Shown here in pieces: positions 8,331-16,742 of a DNA stretch of 32,240 nt. A program made the translations under genes and the position numbers. Below the pieces are notes generated by a model, which saw only the letters and a program-made list of their open reading frames with translations, had not been told where the DNA came from and made no database searches. Position 1 is the first letter of the stretch. Each line of letters begins with the position of its first letter. The stretch lies in contig JAUIEW010000025.1 in assembly GCA_030429365.1 (NCBI GenBank), forward strand, positions 1 to 32,240. Direction: 5' to 3'. Source of the stretch: Phycisphaerae bacterium. GTDB lineage: Bacteria > Planctomycetota > Phycisphaerae > UBA1845.

Positions 8331-10387
8331 GAGAAGCGTCTGCCCTTTCGTCCGGTGCTTTTCGGTCGCAGCGGTGCGGTGTCCACATCAAGCGACGTTT
8401 CCGGTACCGTTTCGATTGACTTGTCGGCTTTGATTTCTTCCATGCGGTCGCGAAGTTTCGCCGCCCGTTCGAAATCCAGTTGCTCAGCGGCTTCGAGCAT
8501 TTGAGCTTTCAGCATTTCGATGGCTTCGCTGCGATCCAACTGCGCCGCAGACTGCTTGACCGCCTCTGCCGCAACCTTTCGAGCGGAAAGTACCGTCTCC
8601 AACCCGGAGCGCACTTCCTTGCGAATGGTGGTTGGCGTGATGCCATGCTCTTCGTTGTAAGCGAGTTGGATCGCGCGACGACGGTTGGTTTCATCCATCG
8701 CCCGCTGCATGCTCGGCGTCACCTTATCCGCATAGAGAATCACTTCCGCGTTCACATTGCGGGCCGTCCGTCCAATCATCTGAATCAGCGACGACTCACT
8801 TCGCAAAAATCCTTCCTTGTCCGCATCAAGAATCGCCACGAGCGAAACCTGCGGCAAGTCGAGCCCTTCGCGCAGCAGATTGACGCCGACGAGCGCATCA
8901 AAATCACCGGCTTGCAGTGCTTTTAAGATCTTGACCCGATCAAGCGTATCGATCTCGCTGTGCAGGTACTCCGCCCGCAGACCTTCACGCTTGAGATAAT
9001 CCGACAAGTCCTCGGCCAACCGTTTCGTCAGCGTCGTAATCAGCACGCTTTCCTTAGCCGCCGCCCGTTGCGCAACGCGCTGAATCAAATCGGGAACCTG
9101 CCCACGCGCTGGCAGCACTTCGATCGGCGGATCGATCAAACCGGTCGGACGAATCACCTGCTCGACCACTTCGCCCTTGCACTTTTCAAGTTCGTAGGGT
9201 CCCGGCGTCGCCGACATGAACGTGACGTGATGCCACGACTCTTCGAATTCTTCGAAACGAAGCGGGCGGTTGTCCATCGCTGACGGCAGACGAAAACCGT
9301 GATCGACCAGCACTTGTTTGCGACTTCGATCGCCGGCAAACATCGCCCGAATCTGCGGGATGGTAACGTGTGACTCATCGATGATGAGGTGAAAATCATC
9401 CGGGAAATAGTTGATGAGCGTCGACGGTTTCGCCCCCGGTGGCGCCCCGGTCAGATGCCGCGAGTAGTTCTCGATCCCGCTGCAATATCCGACCTCTTGG
9501 ATCATCTCCATATCGTACTTCGTGCGCGCCGCGAGCCTTTGGGCTTCGAGCAGCTTGCCCTTTTGTCGAAGTTCGATCAGCCGCTGATCCAACTCAGCCG
9601 AGATCGACGCGACCGCCGATTCGATCCGCTCCTCGGGCATGACATAGTGGACGGCTGGGAAGATGAAAATCCGATCTTCGTTGGCCAACACTTCGCCTGA
9701 GGTCGGGTTGATCAGGTCCAGGCGATCGACCTCGTCGCCGAACATTTCGATGCGGTAAGCGAACTGTTCGTACGCCGGATAGACTTCGACAACGTCGCCG
9801 CGCACGCGAAACGTCGCCCGCTTGAGGTCGGTGTTGTTGCGAGCGTATTGCAGATCGACGAACCGCCGGAGGAGTTTGTCGCGTTCGATTTCCTCACCGA
9901 CGGCCAGCGACAGCATGCTGGCTTTGTAGTCTTCGGGCGAGCCCAAACCGAAAATGCACGACACGCTCGCGACGATGATGACGTCTTTCCGCGACGACAG
10001 CGAACTCGTGGTCCGCAGGCGCAAACGGTCGAGATCGTCATTGCGCGATGCGTCCTTTTCGATATAGATGTCGCGCTGGGGGATGTATGCTTCCGGCTGA
10101 TAGTAATCGTAATAGCTGACGAAGTACTCGACCGCGTTGTTCGGAAACAGTTCGCGGAATTCTTCATAGAGCTGAGCCGCCAGGGTTTTGTTGTGGGAGA
10201 TGACGAGCGTCGGTTTTTCCAATCGCTCGATGACGTTGGCGACGGTGAACGTTTTTCCAGAACCGGTGACGCCCATCAGACAGGCGTAGCCCACCTTGTC
10301 ATTGTAAGCGCGTACCAGCTTTTCGATGGCCTGCGGTTGATCACCTGCCGGTGAAAATTCGCTCGTGAGTTTGAATCCCTGGTGCAT
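8327..10387 (-). CDS. uvrB: Excinuclease ABC subunit B, UvrB
   Basis: UvrB is the damage-verifying helicase-like subunit of nucleotide excision repair and works with UvrA and UvrC. The 686-aa length is normal. It has Walker [14 protein letters not shown] at residues 39-51, the DNA-gripping beta-hairpin around [16 protein letters not shown] at 91-106, the DEAD-like [12 protein letters not shown], the C-terminal helicase motifs [20 protein letters not shown] and QMIGRTARN, and a C-terminal UVR motif ([17 protein letters not shown]) that binds UvrC. It overlaps nadC by 4 nt. About 400 nt of non-coding DNA precede it. I did not identify a LexA box, though only common consensus forms were considered. 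Confidence 0.97.
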   Translation of the reverse strand: MHQGFKLTSEFSPAGDQPQAIEKLVRAYNDKVGYACLMGVTGSGKTFTVANVIERLEKPTLVISHNKTLAAQLYEEFRELFPNNAVEYFVSYYDYYQPEAYIPQRDIYIEKDASRNDDLDRLRLRTTSSLSSRKDVIIVASVSCIFGLGSPEDYKASMLSLAVGEEIERDKLLRRFVDLQYARNNTDLKRATFRVRGDVVEVYPAYEQFAYRIEMFGDEVDRLDLINPTSGEVLANEDRIFIFPAVHYVMPEERIESAVASISAELDQRLIELRQKGKLLEAQRLAARTKYDMEMIQEVGYCSGIENYSRHLTGAPPGAKPSTLINYFPDDFHLIIDESHVTIPQIRAMFAGDRSRKQVLVDHGFRLPSAMDNRPLRFEEFEESWHHVTFMSATPGPYELEKCKGEVVEQVIRPTGLIDPPIEVLPARGQVPDLIQRVAQRAAAKESVLITTLTKRLAEDLSDYLKREGLRAEYLHSEIDTLDRVKILKALQAGDFDALVGVNLLREGLDLPQVSLVAILDADKEGFLRSESSLIQMIGRTARNVNAEVILYADKVTPSMQRAMDETNRRRAIQLAYNEEHGITPTTIRKEVRSGLETVLSARKVAAEAVKQSAAQLDRSEAIEMLKAQMLEAAEQLDFERAAKLRDRMEEIKADKSIETVPETSLDVDTAPLRPKSTGRKGRRFS

Positions 10388-10792
10388 CGATTCCTGCCTG
10401 AAGGTTTATCCTGAGACGTCGCATGGCAGTATATCGATGCCGGCAGAATCGGTCCAAGGCAGGGAATCCCAGAAGTCATCAGGCTTGGGGCATCCAACCG
10501 ATTGCGCCGAACGGCTCCCCTGAGGCCATGCACGGCGATTTGGCCGTGCCGCAAAACCCGATCACCGATTGCGCCGATATAGTAGCATGGTTTGATCCGA
10601 ACGCGGTCGTCAACTGCTGGCGATGGTTTCGGCGAAAATCTGATTTGTCTGCTGTGCCCTTTGGGGCTAAGTTCCAGCGACGCATACGACAATCAAACGG
10701 ACTTGACTTAGATCGAACCGAGGCAAGAATTGAGGCCTTCAATCAGGATCGCAGTCAAGCAACGTGCAGAATACTTGGAAAGGAATCTGATC
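10388..10792. other. Intergenic region between divergent uvrB and small lipoprotein gene
   Basis: No convincing gene lies here. A 160-codon plus frame crosses the region but reads into the real lipoprotein gene in another frame and has no family-like sequence. Two small structures are visible: a 13-bp direct repeat CCGATTGCGCCGA at 10498-10510 and 10565-10577, and between them a perfect hairpin GCACGGC-6 nt-GCCGTGC at 10530-10549. The hairpin has no T-run, so it is not an intrinsic terminator. Promoters for both flanking genes should lie here. Confidence 0.5.
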
Positions 10793-10987
10793 GTGACACA
10801 AAAGACAAGACATTTCAGGCTTCTGGGCATCATCACGATGTGCGGCATGATCTTGACGAGTTCAATCGGCTGCATCTCAAGCCGGACTTACAGAGACATC
10901 GTTGAAACGTCGGTCAAGACCGTTGCAGCCACCCTGCTTGATCTTATCATCATCGACAACCTTGAAGCGCGGGCCAACGACAACTAA
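10793..10987 (+). CDS. Small lipoprotein, function unknown
   Basis: A 64-aa product starts with GTG at 10793 and has AAGGA about 8 nt upstream. It opens with a short basic n-region (MTQKTRHFR), a hydrophobic stretch and the lipobox-like SSIGC, giving a mature peptide of about 38 residues starting at Cys27. The mature part is amphipathic (VETSVKTVAATLLDLIIIDN) and could lie on the membrane as one helix. No family was recognised. Longer in-frame starts exist at 10730, but the GTG places the signal peptide correctly. A strong intrinsic terminator follows 30 nt after the stop, so this is a monocistronic, independently controlled gene. That supports it being real despite its size. Confidence 0.65.
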   Translation: MTQKTRHFRLLGIITMCGMILTSSIGCISSRTYRDIVETSVKTVAATLLDLIIIDNLEARANDN

Positions 10988-11015
10988 CAAGCGGTACGCG
11001 CCAAACAAATAGACG

Positions 11016-11055
11016 AAGAGGCGAGCCATCGTGCTGATGACTCGCCTCTTTTTTG
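11016..11055 (+). terminator. Intrinsic terminator of the small lipoprotein gene
   Basis: A perfect 10-bp stem (AAGAGGCGAG at 11016-11025 pairs with CTCGCCTCTT at 11041-11050) is followed by a T-run to 11054. Outer A-rich and T-rich flanks extend the pairing, so it may also work on the minus strand. Confidence 0.9.
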
Positions 11056-11163
11056 TTTGCCTAACCAATCAAGTTCGGGGATGTCAATCCAGAGGTAGCA
11101 TAGCCTCCGTCATCCCCTCTCAGGACAGTGTCTCGTTTTGACCAGGATTGGTATCGCTTTCTC

Positions 11164-11192
11164 CTGGATTCCCGCCTGCGCGGGAATGACGG
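11164..11192. repeat. Short dispersed-type palindrome, ATTCCC-N8-GGGAAT
   Basis: ATTCCC at 11168-11173 and GGGAAT at 11182-11187 enclose GCCTGCGC, so the whole reads as a compact hairpin flanked by CTGG and GACGG. The pattern ATTCCC-N8-GGGAAT equals the dRS3 repeat described in Neisseria, and near-identical elements are known from many other bacteria. It lies between the plus-strand terminator and the 3' end of the minus-strand lipoprotein gene, a tolerant landing place. It could also stop transcription of that gene. Only one copy is present in this window. Confidence 0.7.
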
Positions 11193-11227
11193 CGCTGTCG
11201 CGTCGCGACGTCAGATCTCAAAGCGCT

Positions 11228-12400
11228 CTAGTTCTGATCTTCTGCCTCGACAAGCCAGAGCTGTCGCGGTGCACGCAACTGCGTATCCGTACCGTCAAGT
11301 GTGCGATCCGGTCCCAACGTTCCGGATTTCGTCGCAATATCGTCGTACGAATAGATGGCACCGTTCTCGCGATCCGCCACCATTCCCGTCCCATTCTTCG
11401 ACACCACAATGCCTTGAAGATTCGTCAGGGCGATGTTGACCGTCAGCGTGGTCGGCGTCACCGTTTCGTCCCCGATGGTCGAGACATCTGGCACAATCTT
11501 AATCGTATCGGTCGCGTCAACGATGTAGAGATTGTCCTCGTTGTCGACGAAGATGTCTTCATGCTTTTCCCAATCGTTGCTGTTGAGACGCTGAGCAAAC
11601 GGTGTTTCGCCATCGGCTTCGCCCGGATTGGTGAAGACGAGGATACGGTTGCGGTTCACCGAAATATCACCCTGGGTTTCGCTGACAAAGAGGTCGCCAT
11701 TCGGCGCGACACAGAGCGCATCTATTGTAATTTCTGTCGGGTCAAAAGGTGCGCGATCCGGCGGTCCAAACGTGCGATTCGGGGCGACCTCTTCGTCAAA
11801 CGCCACATTGGAGACGTTATCAAAAACCAGGATGCCGTCCTGCGCGTTGGCGTTGCCGACAAACAGGCGATCCGCGCTGGCGTCGTAGGCCATCGCGATC
11901 GGCGATTCCAGCCCGGTGTTGTTTCCTTCAACCACCAGGTCAGCCGTCGTGTTGTCGTCCAACGCGGTGGAATCATTATAACCAACGATGCCGCCGTTCT
12001 GCCGGCTGACGAGCAGGCGTCCCGATTCTGTCACGACAATTGAGCGCGGTTGGAATAGTGAGGTTGCAGCGCCTGCATCAAGCTTGCCATCCGGGGCAAT
12101 CTCACCATCAAGCGATTCTGCACCTGTGTAGAATGTGACAGAAGGTCCGGCATTGTTGGCGACAAACAGCATTGAAGCGTCGACGTCTCCACCGTCGTCG
12201 CCACCATTGGTGTTCATGTCACCATTGTCGCCGCCATCATTGCCTCCGTTGTCTCCGCCATTGTCACCTCCTCCATTGTCTCCCCCGCCATTGTCGCCAC
12301 CTCCATTGTTCCCGCCACCGCCCATCGGCGTGCAGCCCAGCCCCCCAGCCAGTCCCATCGCCATCAAAAGAGTTAAGAACTTCGCCTTGGATGTAAGCAT
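11228..12400 (-). CDS. Lipoprotein with beta-propeller-like repeats
   Basis: The 390-aa product starts at ATG 12400, which has AGGAG about 10 nt upstream. A longer in-frame start 78 nt upstream lacks any signal sequence. The signal peptide MLTSKAKFLTLLMAMGLAGG is followed by LGC, so Cys23 is probably lipidated. A linker of Gly, Asn and Asp (residues 27-72) leads to a globular domain with repeating units such as SMLFVANNAGPSVTFYTGAE, GRLLVSRQNGGIVGYND, DRLFVGNANAQDGILVFDN and DNLYIVDATDTIKIV. That rhythm is typical of NHL/SMP-30-like beta-propellers, which bind ligands or proteins at the cell surface. No catalytic residues could be assigned. The linker shares DMNTNG with the lipoprotein encoded just upstream. 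Confidence 0.75.
   Translation of the reverse strand: MLTSKAKFLTLLMAMGLAGGLGCTPMGGGGNNGGGDNGGGDNGGGDNGGDNGGNDGGDNGDMNTNGGDDGGDVDASMLFVANNAGPSVTFYTGAESLDGEIAPDGKLDAGAATSLFQPRSIVVTESGRLLVSRQNGGIVGYNDSTALDDNTTADLVVEGNNTGLESPIAMAYDASADRLFVGNANAQDGILVFDNVSNVAFDEEVAPNRTFGPPDRAPFDPTEITIDALCVAPNGDLFVSETQGDISVNRNRILVFTNPGEADGETPFAQRLNSNDWEKHEDIFVDNEDNLYIVDATDTIKIVPDVSTIGDETVTPTTLTVNIALTNLQGIVVSKNGTGMVADRENGAIYSYDDIATKSGTLGPDRTLDGTDTQLRAPRQLWLVEAEDQN
12185..12322 (-). repeat. Low-complexity Gly/Asn/Asp linker repeat
   Basis: This stretch encodes residues 27-72 of the propeller lipoprotein as imperfect NGGGD and NGGD units. In DNA it shows as reiterated CCATTGTC/CCGCC blocks on the plus strand. Such repeats are prone to slippage, but only in-frame unit changes would keep the protein intact. 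It is a spacer between lipid anchor and domain, not a CRISPR. Confidence 0.85.
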
Positions 12401-12580
12401 GGTGTGTCTCCTGATCGGTCGCAAACGTGGCGACCAGCCCCAAGTCCAGTCGGACCGCCCATCGGCCCAATGGTTCATTCGCGTGCTGCAAACAGATTGG
12501 TTTCAAATTGGAAAATCGGCCCTTACGTTGGTGCAATCAAGCTCATCGATATGAGTCGCATTGCCCAATCGTGATTGTTC

Positions 12581-12602
12581 AGAAAAGAAGCGCAGGCGCT
12601 TC
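12581..12602 (-). terminator. Intrinsic terminator downstream of the 180-aa lipoprotein gene
   Basis: On the minus strand the hairpin GAAGCGCCTGCGCTTC (12602-12587) is followed directly by TTTTCT. It lies 38 nt after the stop codon at 12641, so it closes that gene before the propeller lipoprotein gene. The two lipoproteins are therefore probably separate transcripts. Confidence 0.6.
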
Positions 12603-12640
12603 GTATGCGGTCATGTCGACACAAAGCGTCTGCGATCAGA

Positions 12641-13183
12641 TTATTCCTGGGGAACCTCAACGCTGGTTGCGAAGATACTCAGTGAACCGTTGTTGACGAC
12701 CAGATCGCAAATCGTTGGCGGACTCACCTCGGTGAAATAGACACGTCGTTCGCCGTCCTCGGTACCGAAACGTGCCCGAAAAGGACTGTTGCCGAAAATC
12801 AAACTCGTGCCTTCGACGCGCCAGTTGGCGATACGCGTTCCGGCGGCGAGCCAGACAAGTTCGTCGGTTTCCGTATCGAATTGCATGAGTTCGCCGTCGA
12901 TGTCGCGCACTTCGGTCGTTGTAAAATCGCTGTCGGGATCTTCGAACTTTGCAAGGTTTGCATTGTCATCGGCGTTATCGTCCATGTCTTCGCCATTGGT
13001 GTCTATATCCTGGCCGTTGGTGTTGACGTCCTCACCATTGGAATTCATGTCCGCACCGTTGGTGTTCATGTCCTGGGGGTCACCGTCGCCATCACCGTTA
13101 TTTCCGTTTGGAATCTGCATGTCGCAACCGGTTTGCAATGACAACAGAGACAGAAGCACAACCAACAACCTGAACCTTCGCAT
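12641..13183 (-). CDS. Lipoprotein with heptad Asp/Asn linker, function unknown
   Basis: The 180-aa product starts at ATG 13183 behind an excellent GGAGGA. The signal peptide MRRFRLLVVLLSLLSLQTGC has its lipobox at Cys20. Residues 38-72 are five degenerate 7-residue units of the form D-M/V/I-N-T-N-G-E. A C-terminal domain of about 100 residues follows (ELMQFDTETDELVWLAAGTR, GNSPFRARFGTEDGERRVYF). It looks all-beta but matches no family I know. An in-frame ATG at 13258 lies upstream, but it would bury the signal peptide. It resembles the downstream lipoprotein only in the linker. Confidence 0.7.
   Translation of the reverse strand: MRRFRLLVVLLSLLSLQTGCDMQIPNGNNGDGDGDPQDMNTNGADMNSNGEDVNTNGQDIDTNGEDMDDNADDNANLAKFEDPDSDFTTTEVRDIDGELMQFDTETDELVWLAAGTRIANWRVEGTSLIFGNSPFRARFGTEDGERRVYFTEVSPPTICDLVVNNGSLSIFATSVEVPQE
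12968..13072 (-). repeat. 21-bp tandem repeat coding for Asp/Asn heptads
   Basis: Five imperfect 21-bp units encode DMNTNGA, DMNSNGE, DVNTNGQ, DIDTNGE and DMDDNAD. Third-position variation between units shows the array is old and kept at the protein level. It is probably a surface spacer. Confidence 0.85.
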
Positions 13184-13388
13184 GGACTGATCCTCCAGTG
13201 ACCTTGTGAATCTACTGGCGCACTCCAACCCGGGATGCACCTCGCCGTTGGGCACCATGAGTAACGTTGATCAGGTCAGATCGCAACTTCCACAGCAAAA
13301 TTGAGGGCTGACGGGCAAGAAACGCGAATTGATGACCATGCGCGCGGAGTTTCCCCGCATGTGCAGTACAGGTCTCATTTATCGGTGA

Positions 13389-15467
13389 TTAAGGGCTGGG
13401 GCAACTGGTCTGGCCGCAATCCGTACCGATCCCTTCGAAGGTCCCCGACGCACCGCCGCAATCGGATTCGGTCAGGTCGAGACAGAATCCATTCGGCAGA
13501 CAGCACGCCCCCTCGCAGGCATCGACCGTGCACGTCGTCCCGTCACCGCGATAGATACCGGAGTTTGCGCCACAGGTAATCGGCGATTGTTCGACACACG
13601 TGTCGTTCGGCAGGCAACACGCGCCGGTGATCGACCCGGTGTAAAGTCGCTGAAACTCCGCTGCATCAGCGAGATCAACATCGCCATCGCCATCGAGGTC
13701 AACGCATTCGCAGCCGCCCGTCGCCGACGAATCAGGTCCGGCAATGCAGGCGTTCACTTCGGCGTAGTCTTCCAAGTCGACATCGGCATCGCCATCGCGG
13801 TCGGCTGATGCGACCACATTCACATCGAAGGTCTGGGTTCCGTTGCCCACAGCATTCGTCGCGCGAATGGTTACGGAATATGGACCGCCGATTTGCGGAT
13901 CGCTCCAAGAAACCTGCCCCGTGTTGAAATCGATGGACATGCCGCCCGGTCCGGAATCGAGCGACCAATTGATGATCGGATCCATGCAAGCCGGGTTTGA
14001 AATCGCCGGGATTGGCCCTTCGAAAGCAACGCCGCAATGCGCGGTTTGAGTTGCGACTGGAATAACTTCCGGCTCGGCTGACGACACGCCCAGAAACAGC
14101 GATTGCGTCGACGAGCCTGCACTGTTCGTCGCCCTGAGGAAGATGACATACGGGAACTCAGAACGAACCGGATCGGGCCACGATATCTCTCCCGTCGAAG
14201 CGTTGATCGTCATGCCCGGCTGGGGATTGTCGATGCTCCACGTCAGCGTGGCCATGTTCAACGGGTGCGTCACCACTGGAGCCGGTCCGGTGTATGGCGT
14301 ACCGCAAGCGGTCGATTCCTGGGGGATATCATTGATGACCGGAACCAACTGATTGATGGTCAGCAAATCGCAATAGGAAAGCGCATTGTTGTCTTCGTAG
14401 ACTTCGGCGATCTCATTCGCATGATCGAGAATCGTCCCAACGAAATAGTCACCTGCGGGCAAATCGACCGGCATGTCCACATCGACGTCGAATTCAAAGG
14501 CATCTTGAAACGGGATGTCCCAGAGCAATTCACCCAGGAACATGTCGGTGTCTTCAATCAGTGCGTCGTCGGAAAGATAGAAGCCCTGCCCCACCATGAA
14601 CTCGTTCGTCGTACCGAGGTTTTCGATGACGCTGCGAACGGTCAACACGTCTCCAGGGTCAACGGCTGACGGCGTAAAATACGAAGGAATCGCTTTTCCA
14701 AGAGTGGCGCTGCTCGTAAATGCCGCGGTCGCCAGATCAACGTGTGGTGGTTCGGATGGTCCCGAATGTGGATAGAGAAAACGCAGCCCGCTTTGATCGT
14801 CGGTGTGCAACTCAACGATGTTTTCCTGACCGGTCGCGCCACCGCTCGGGTAGCGCGGGTTCATGGTCGCGATGAACCAGGGCGTGCCCGGTGATTCATC
14901 GCCAACCGGATCATGCCCCAACCCCAATGAGTGCCCCAATTCGTGCACAGCGACCAGCAGGAATGAAAACCCGTTGACGGGTGTTGGTTCTGCGACAACA
15001 TCGCAAGGCGGGTTGTCGATGAAATACCAGCCAATCCCTTCGGGCACATCGCTGAACACCATGTCCATGTCGAACCAGACGCTGCCTTGGTTGACAAGAA
15101 ACGTCACCCCAAGAACACCGGGGTCAAGCTCGCTGGCCGACACGGCGGCGGTGTCGCTGAAACCATCGAAATTGTCGATCGGGAAATCCTGATCGGCATG
15201 AATGTACTGGTATTCGAAGTCGGCGGCTGGCACGAGGTTCCACAGACCCATCGATGCCAGATAATGAAGGTCGGGTCCGGAATCAATTGGAAACGTGGAT
15301 GGCGAAAGATAACGCACACTCAAACCGCCCGGCCAGACAACATTGATCCCGCCGACCTGAAAGAACGTGAAACCATCGGCGCGGTGTCCGGCTAGAAAGC
15401 AGCAGGCTACGGCCAACACCAGCGTCAACGATCGGGAAACGAATTTGAAGGAGTGGCCGCGATTCAT
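13389..15467 (-). CDS. Secreted matrixin-type metalloprotease with CARDB, Ig-like, dockerin-type and Cys-rich repeats
   Basis: The 692-aa protein has a signal peptide (about 1-32). A metzincin catalytic domain follows, with the zinc motif HELGHSLGLGHD at 175-186 and a Met-turn at M202 (ATMNPRYPSGG). A CARDB-like domain covers about 242-370, and two putative Ig (He_PIG-like) domains cover about 385-460 and 470-552, each with a 'W-S-L/I-D...G-x-x-S/T-I/N' core. A dockerin-type pair of Ca loops lies at 555-612 (DRDGDADVDLEDY, DLDGDGDVDLADAAEF). Two 'GACCLPN-x-C' Cys-rich repeats lie at 614-690. No cysteine-switch propeptide was seen, so latency control is unclear. It is probably a secreted or cell-surface protease. 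AAGGAGGTG precedes the ATG, which overlaps the upstream gene's stop as ATGA. Confidence 0.9.
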   Translation of the reverse strand: MNRGHSFKFVSRSLTLVLAVACCFLAGHRADGFTFFQVGGINVVWPGGLSVRYLSPSTFPIDSGPDLHYLASMGLWNLVPAADFEYQYIHADQDFPIDNFDGFSDTAAVSASELDPGVLGVTFLVNQGSVWFDMDMVFSDVPEGIGWYFIDNPPCDVVAEPTPVNGFSFLLVAVHELGHSLGLGHDPVGDESPGTPWFIATMNPRYPSGGATGQENIVELHTDDQSGLRFLYPHSGPSEPPHVDLATAAFTSSATLGKAIPSYFTPSAVDPGDVLTVRSVIENLGTTNEFMVGQGFYLSDDALIEDTDMFLGELLWDIPFQDAFEFDVDVDMPVDLPAGDYFVGTILDHANEIAEVYEDNNALSYCDLLTINQLVPVINDIPQESTACGTPYTGPAPVVTHPLNMATLTWSIDNPQPGMTINASTGEISWPDPVRSEFPYVIFLRATNSAGSSTQSLFLGVSSAEPEVIPVATQTAHCGVAFEGPIPAISNPACMDPIINWSLDSGPGGMSIDFNTGQVSWSDPQIGGPYSVTIRATNAVGNGTQTFDVNVVASADRDGDADVDLEDYAEVNACIAGPDSSATGGCECVDLDGDGDVDLADAAEFQRLYTGSITGACCLPNDTCVEQSPITCGANSGIYRGDGTTCTVDACEGACCLPNGFCLDLTESDCGGASGTFEGIGTDCGQTSCPSP

Positions 15468-16291
15468 CGTGACACCTCCTTCTTTGGTGCATCATTGCGC
15501 GGATCAACCTTTGCCTGGGCAGGTCTTGGCAATTCGCGATGAGGCGAATCATGACCTCGCTCCGCCGCCCGCGCCATCGGCGATGGTTTCAAGGCAACGG
15601 GACTCAAGTCGGGTCGGACCGGGGTCCCCGCCGGTTGATTCATCACATGCTGTCGACTGGCAGCCAACACCGGCGCCAGCCTGTCAACGAATTCCGCAAA
15701 CCCAATGGCCTCATCAGCAGCATATTCGCGGGTTGAAGCAGCTATCAGATGAACACCACGTTCCGCAATCAAGTGCTCCGCCGCGCCTTGCCGTGCCTGT
15801 CCTTCGATGACCAGATGACCAGAGGCATCAATACCGGTGACCGATCGTTTGGCCGCATTGTAGACTCGTTCGACGCCGTTGCCGTCTTCCACAACTCGCA
15901 GCGCGCCGCGATAGATGCCGACGACAGGATAGGTCTTGTACGTCGGGAGCAACATCAACACCCACTTGTCGCCGACGGTAAATTCCGGAGCACAACATAC
16001 GCGCATTTGGAATTCACCAACGGTTCCGCCGGGGACGGTCAACGTAAGCGTTTTGTTGGGAAGGGCTCGCTCGCCCTTTAGAAATGACACCCCTTCGAAC
16101 GTCACCTCGGACTCGATCCGCCGTGGATTCTCACGCCATTGCGACGCAACACTTGAGACCGTCCCGACGATGACTTCGCCCGAGTAGTCAGCAAGTTGCT
16201 CGATACTCATAGGCACGATCTGCGACGCAAGCACGCGCGCAGACGTTGCCATAAGCAGACCGAAAACCAGAAGAGAACGCTTTACCCGCAT
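15464..16291 (-). CDS. Exported protein of unknown function, coupled to the matrixin protease
   Basis: The 275-aa product starts at ATG 16291, with a signal peptide MRVKRSLLVFGLLMATSARV ending near LAS. In-frame ATGs at 16306 and 16354 also exist; none has a strong ribosome-binding site, so the start is uncertain. After the signal come SIEQLADYSGEVIVGTVSSV, then TFEGVSFLKGE and TLTVPGGTVGEF, then APEFTVGDKWVLMLLPTY and YPVVGIYRGALRV. This beta-rich pattern is one I associate with unannotated proteins next to matrixin genes. The C-terminal 70 residues are Pro/Ala/Arg-rich and probably disordered. Its stop overlaps the protease start as ATGA, so the two are made together. It might be a partner, inhibitor or chaperone of the protease; this is inference from coupling only. 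Confidence 0.7.
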   Translation of the reverse strand: MRVKRSLLVFGLLMATSARVLASQIVPMSIEQLADYSGEVIVGTVSSVASQWRENPRRIESEVTFEGVSFLKGERALPNKTLTLTVPGGTVGEFQMRVCCAPEFTVGDKWVLMLLPTYKTYPVVGIYRGALRVVEDGNGVERVYNAAKRSVTGIDASGHLVIEGQARQGAAEHLIAERGVHLIAASTREYAADEAIGFAEFVDRLAPVLAASRQHVMNQPAGTPVRPDLSPVALKPSPMARAAERGHDSPHRELPRPAQAKVDPRNDAPKKEVSR

Positions 16292-16742
16292 AGAACCAAT
16301 CCACATCGTGTCGCCCGATGTACACATGATATCAGCCGCCGCTGCGCCGATCAAGGAATCACGTTTGTTATCAGAACTCCCAGCGGCCAGCCGATTCGTC
16401 GCTGATCGCTGAGTTCCAAGTCAGGCCCATTTCCCTGCGAGATCAAGGCGGACTTGCTTGCTCTGATGTGAGTTCAAGTCAGGACCCGCATGCGTTCATT
16501 TTCGGACGCCAAACTTCGAAACCAACTCTGGGTTTACGGTGAATTCAGCCAATACGACCTCGAACGCCCCTTGCTTGGAATCGCTGTTAACGACCGGGAA
16601 ACAGGCATTTTTCTGAAGTACCCGCGATTTAAAAAGTGGACCTGCCGATAATACACGGAATGGCCGTGTCTCTGGCGCGGTTTCATCTGTTGGCAACCAT
16701 ATCGCAGCGCAACCGGGCCAATCGGCCCTTGGGAAAAAATCG
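16292..16742. other. Intergenic region upstream of the nonulosonate cluster
   Basis: No credible gene was found. It holds an imperfect direct repeat (GAGTTCCAAGTCAGGCCC at 16411-16428 and GAGTTCAAGTCAGGACCC at 16470-16487). It also holds a small perfect inverted repeat ACACGG-5-CCGTGT at 16653-16669 and a GATAAT -10-like box at 16647-16652, about 90 nt before the methyltransferase ATG. No good -35 was seen at the right distance. Divergent promoters for the cluster and for the matrixin operon must lie here. Confidence 0.5.

Noticed and set aside
10423-10905. 160-codon plus-strand frame between uvrB and the small lipoprotein gene
   Set aside because: Unlike any family and overlapping the lipoprotein gene in another frame; the latter has a ribosome-binding site, signal peptide and terminator.
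12185-12322. Repeated short blocks as a possible CRISPR array
   Set aside because: The repeats are 3-12 bp, contiguous without spacers, and encode an in-frame Gly/Asn/Asp linker.
16644-16651. GCCGATAA, identical to the sigma-28 -10 element, upstream of the sugar cluster
   Set aside because: The nearest TAAA is about 5 bp too close for a sigma-28 promoter; an 8-mer match is expected by chance about once in this much DNA.
16496-16696. 66-codon minus-strand frame in the matrixin/sugar intergenic region
   Set aside because: No ribosome-binding site, no signal or domain, and no coupling to neighbours.
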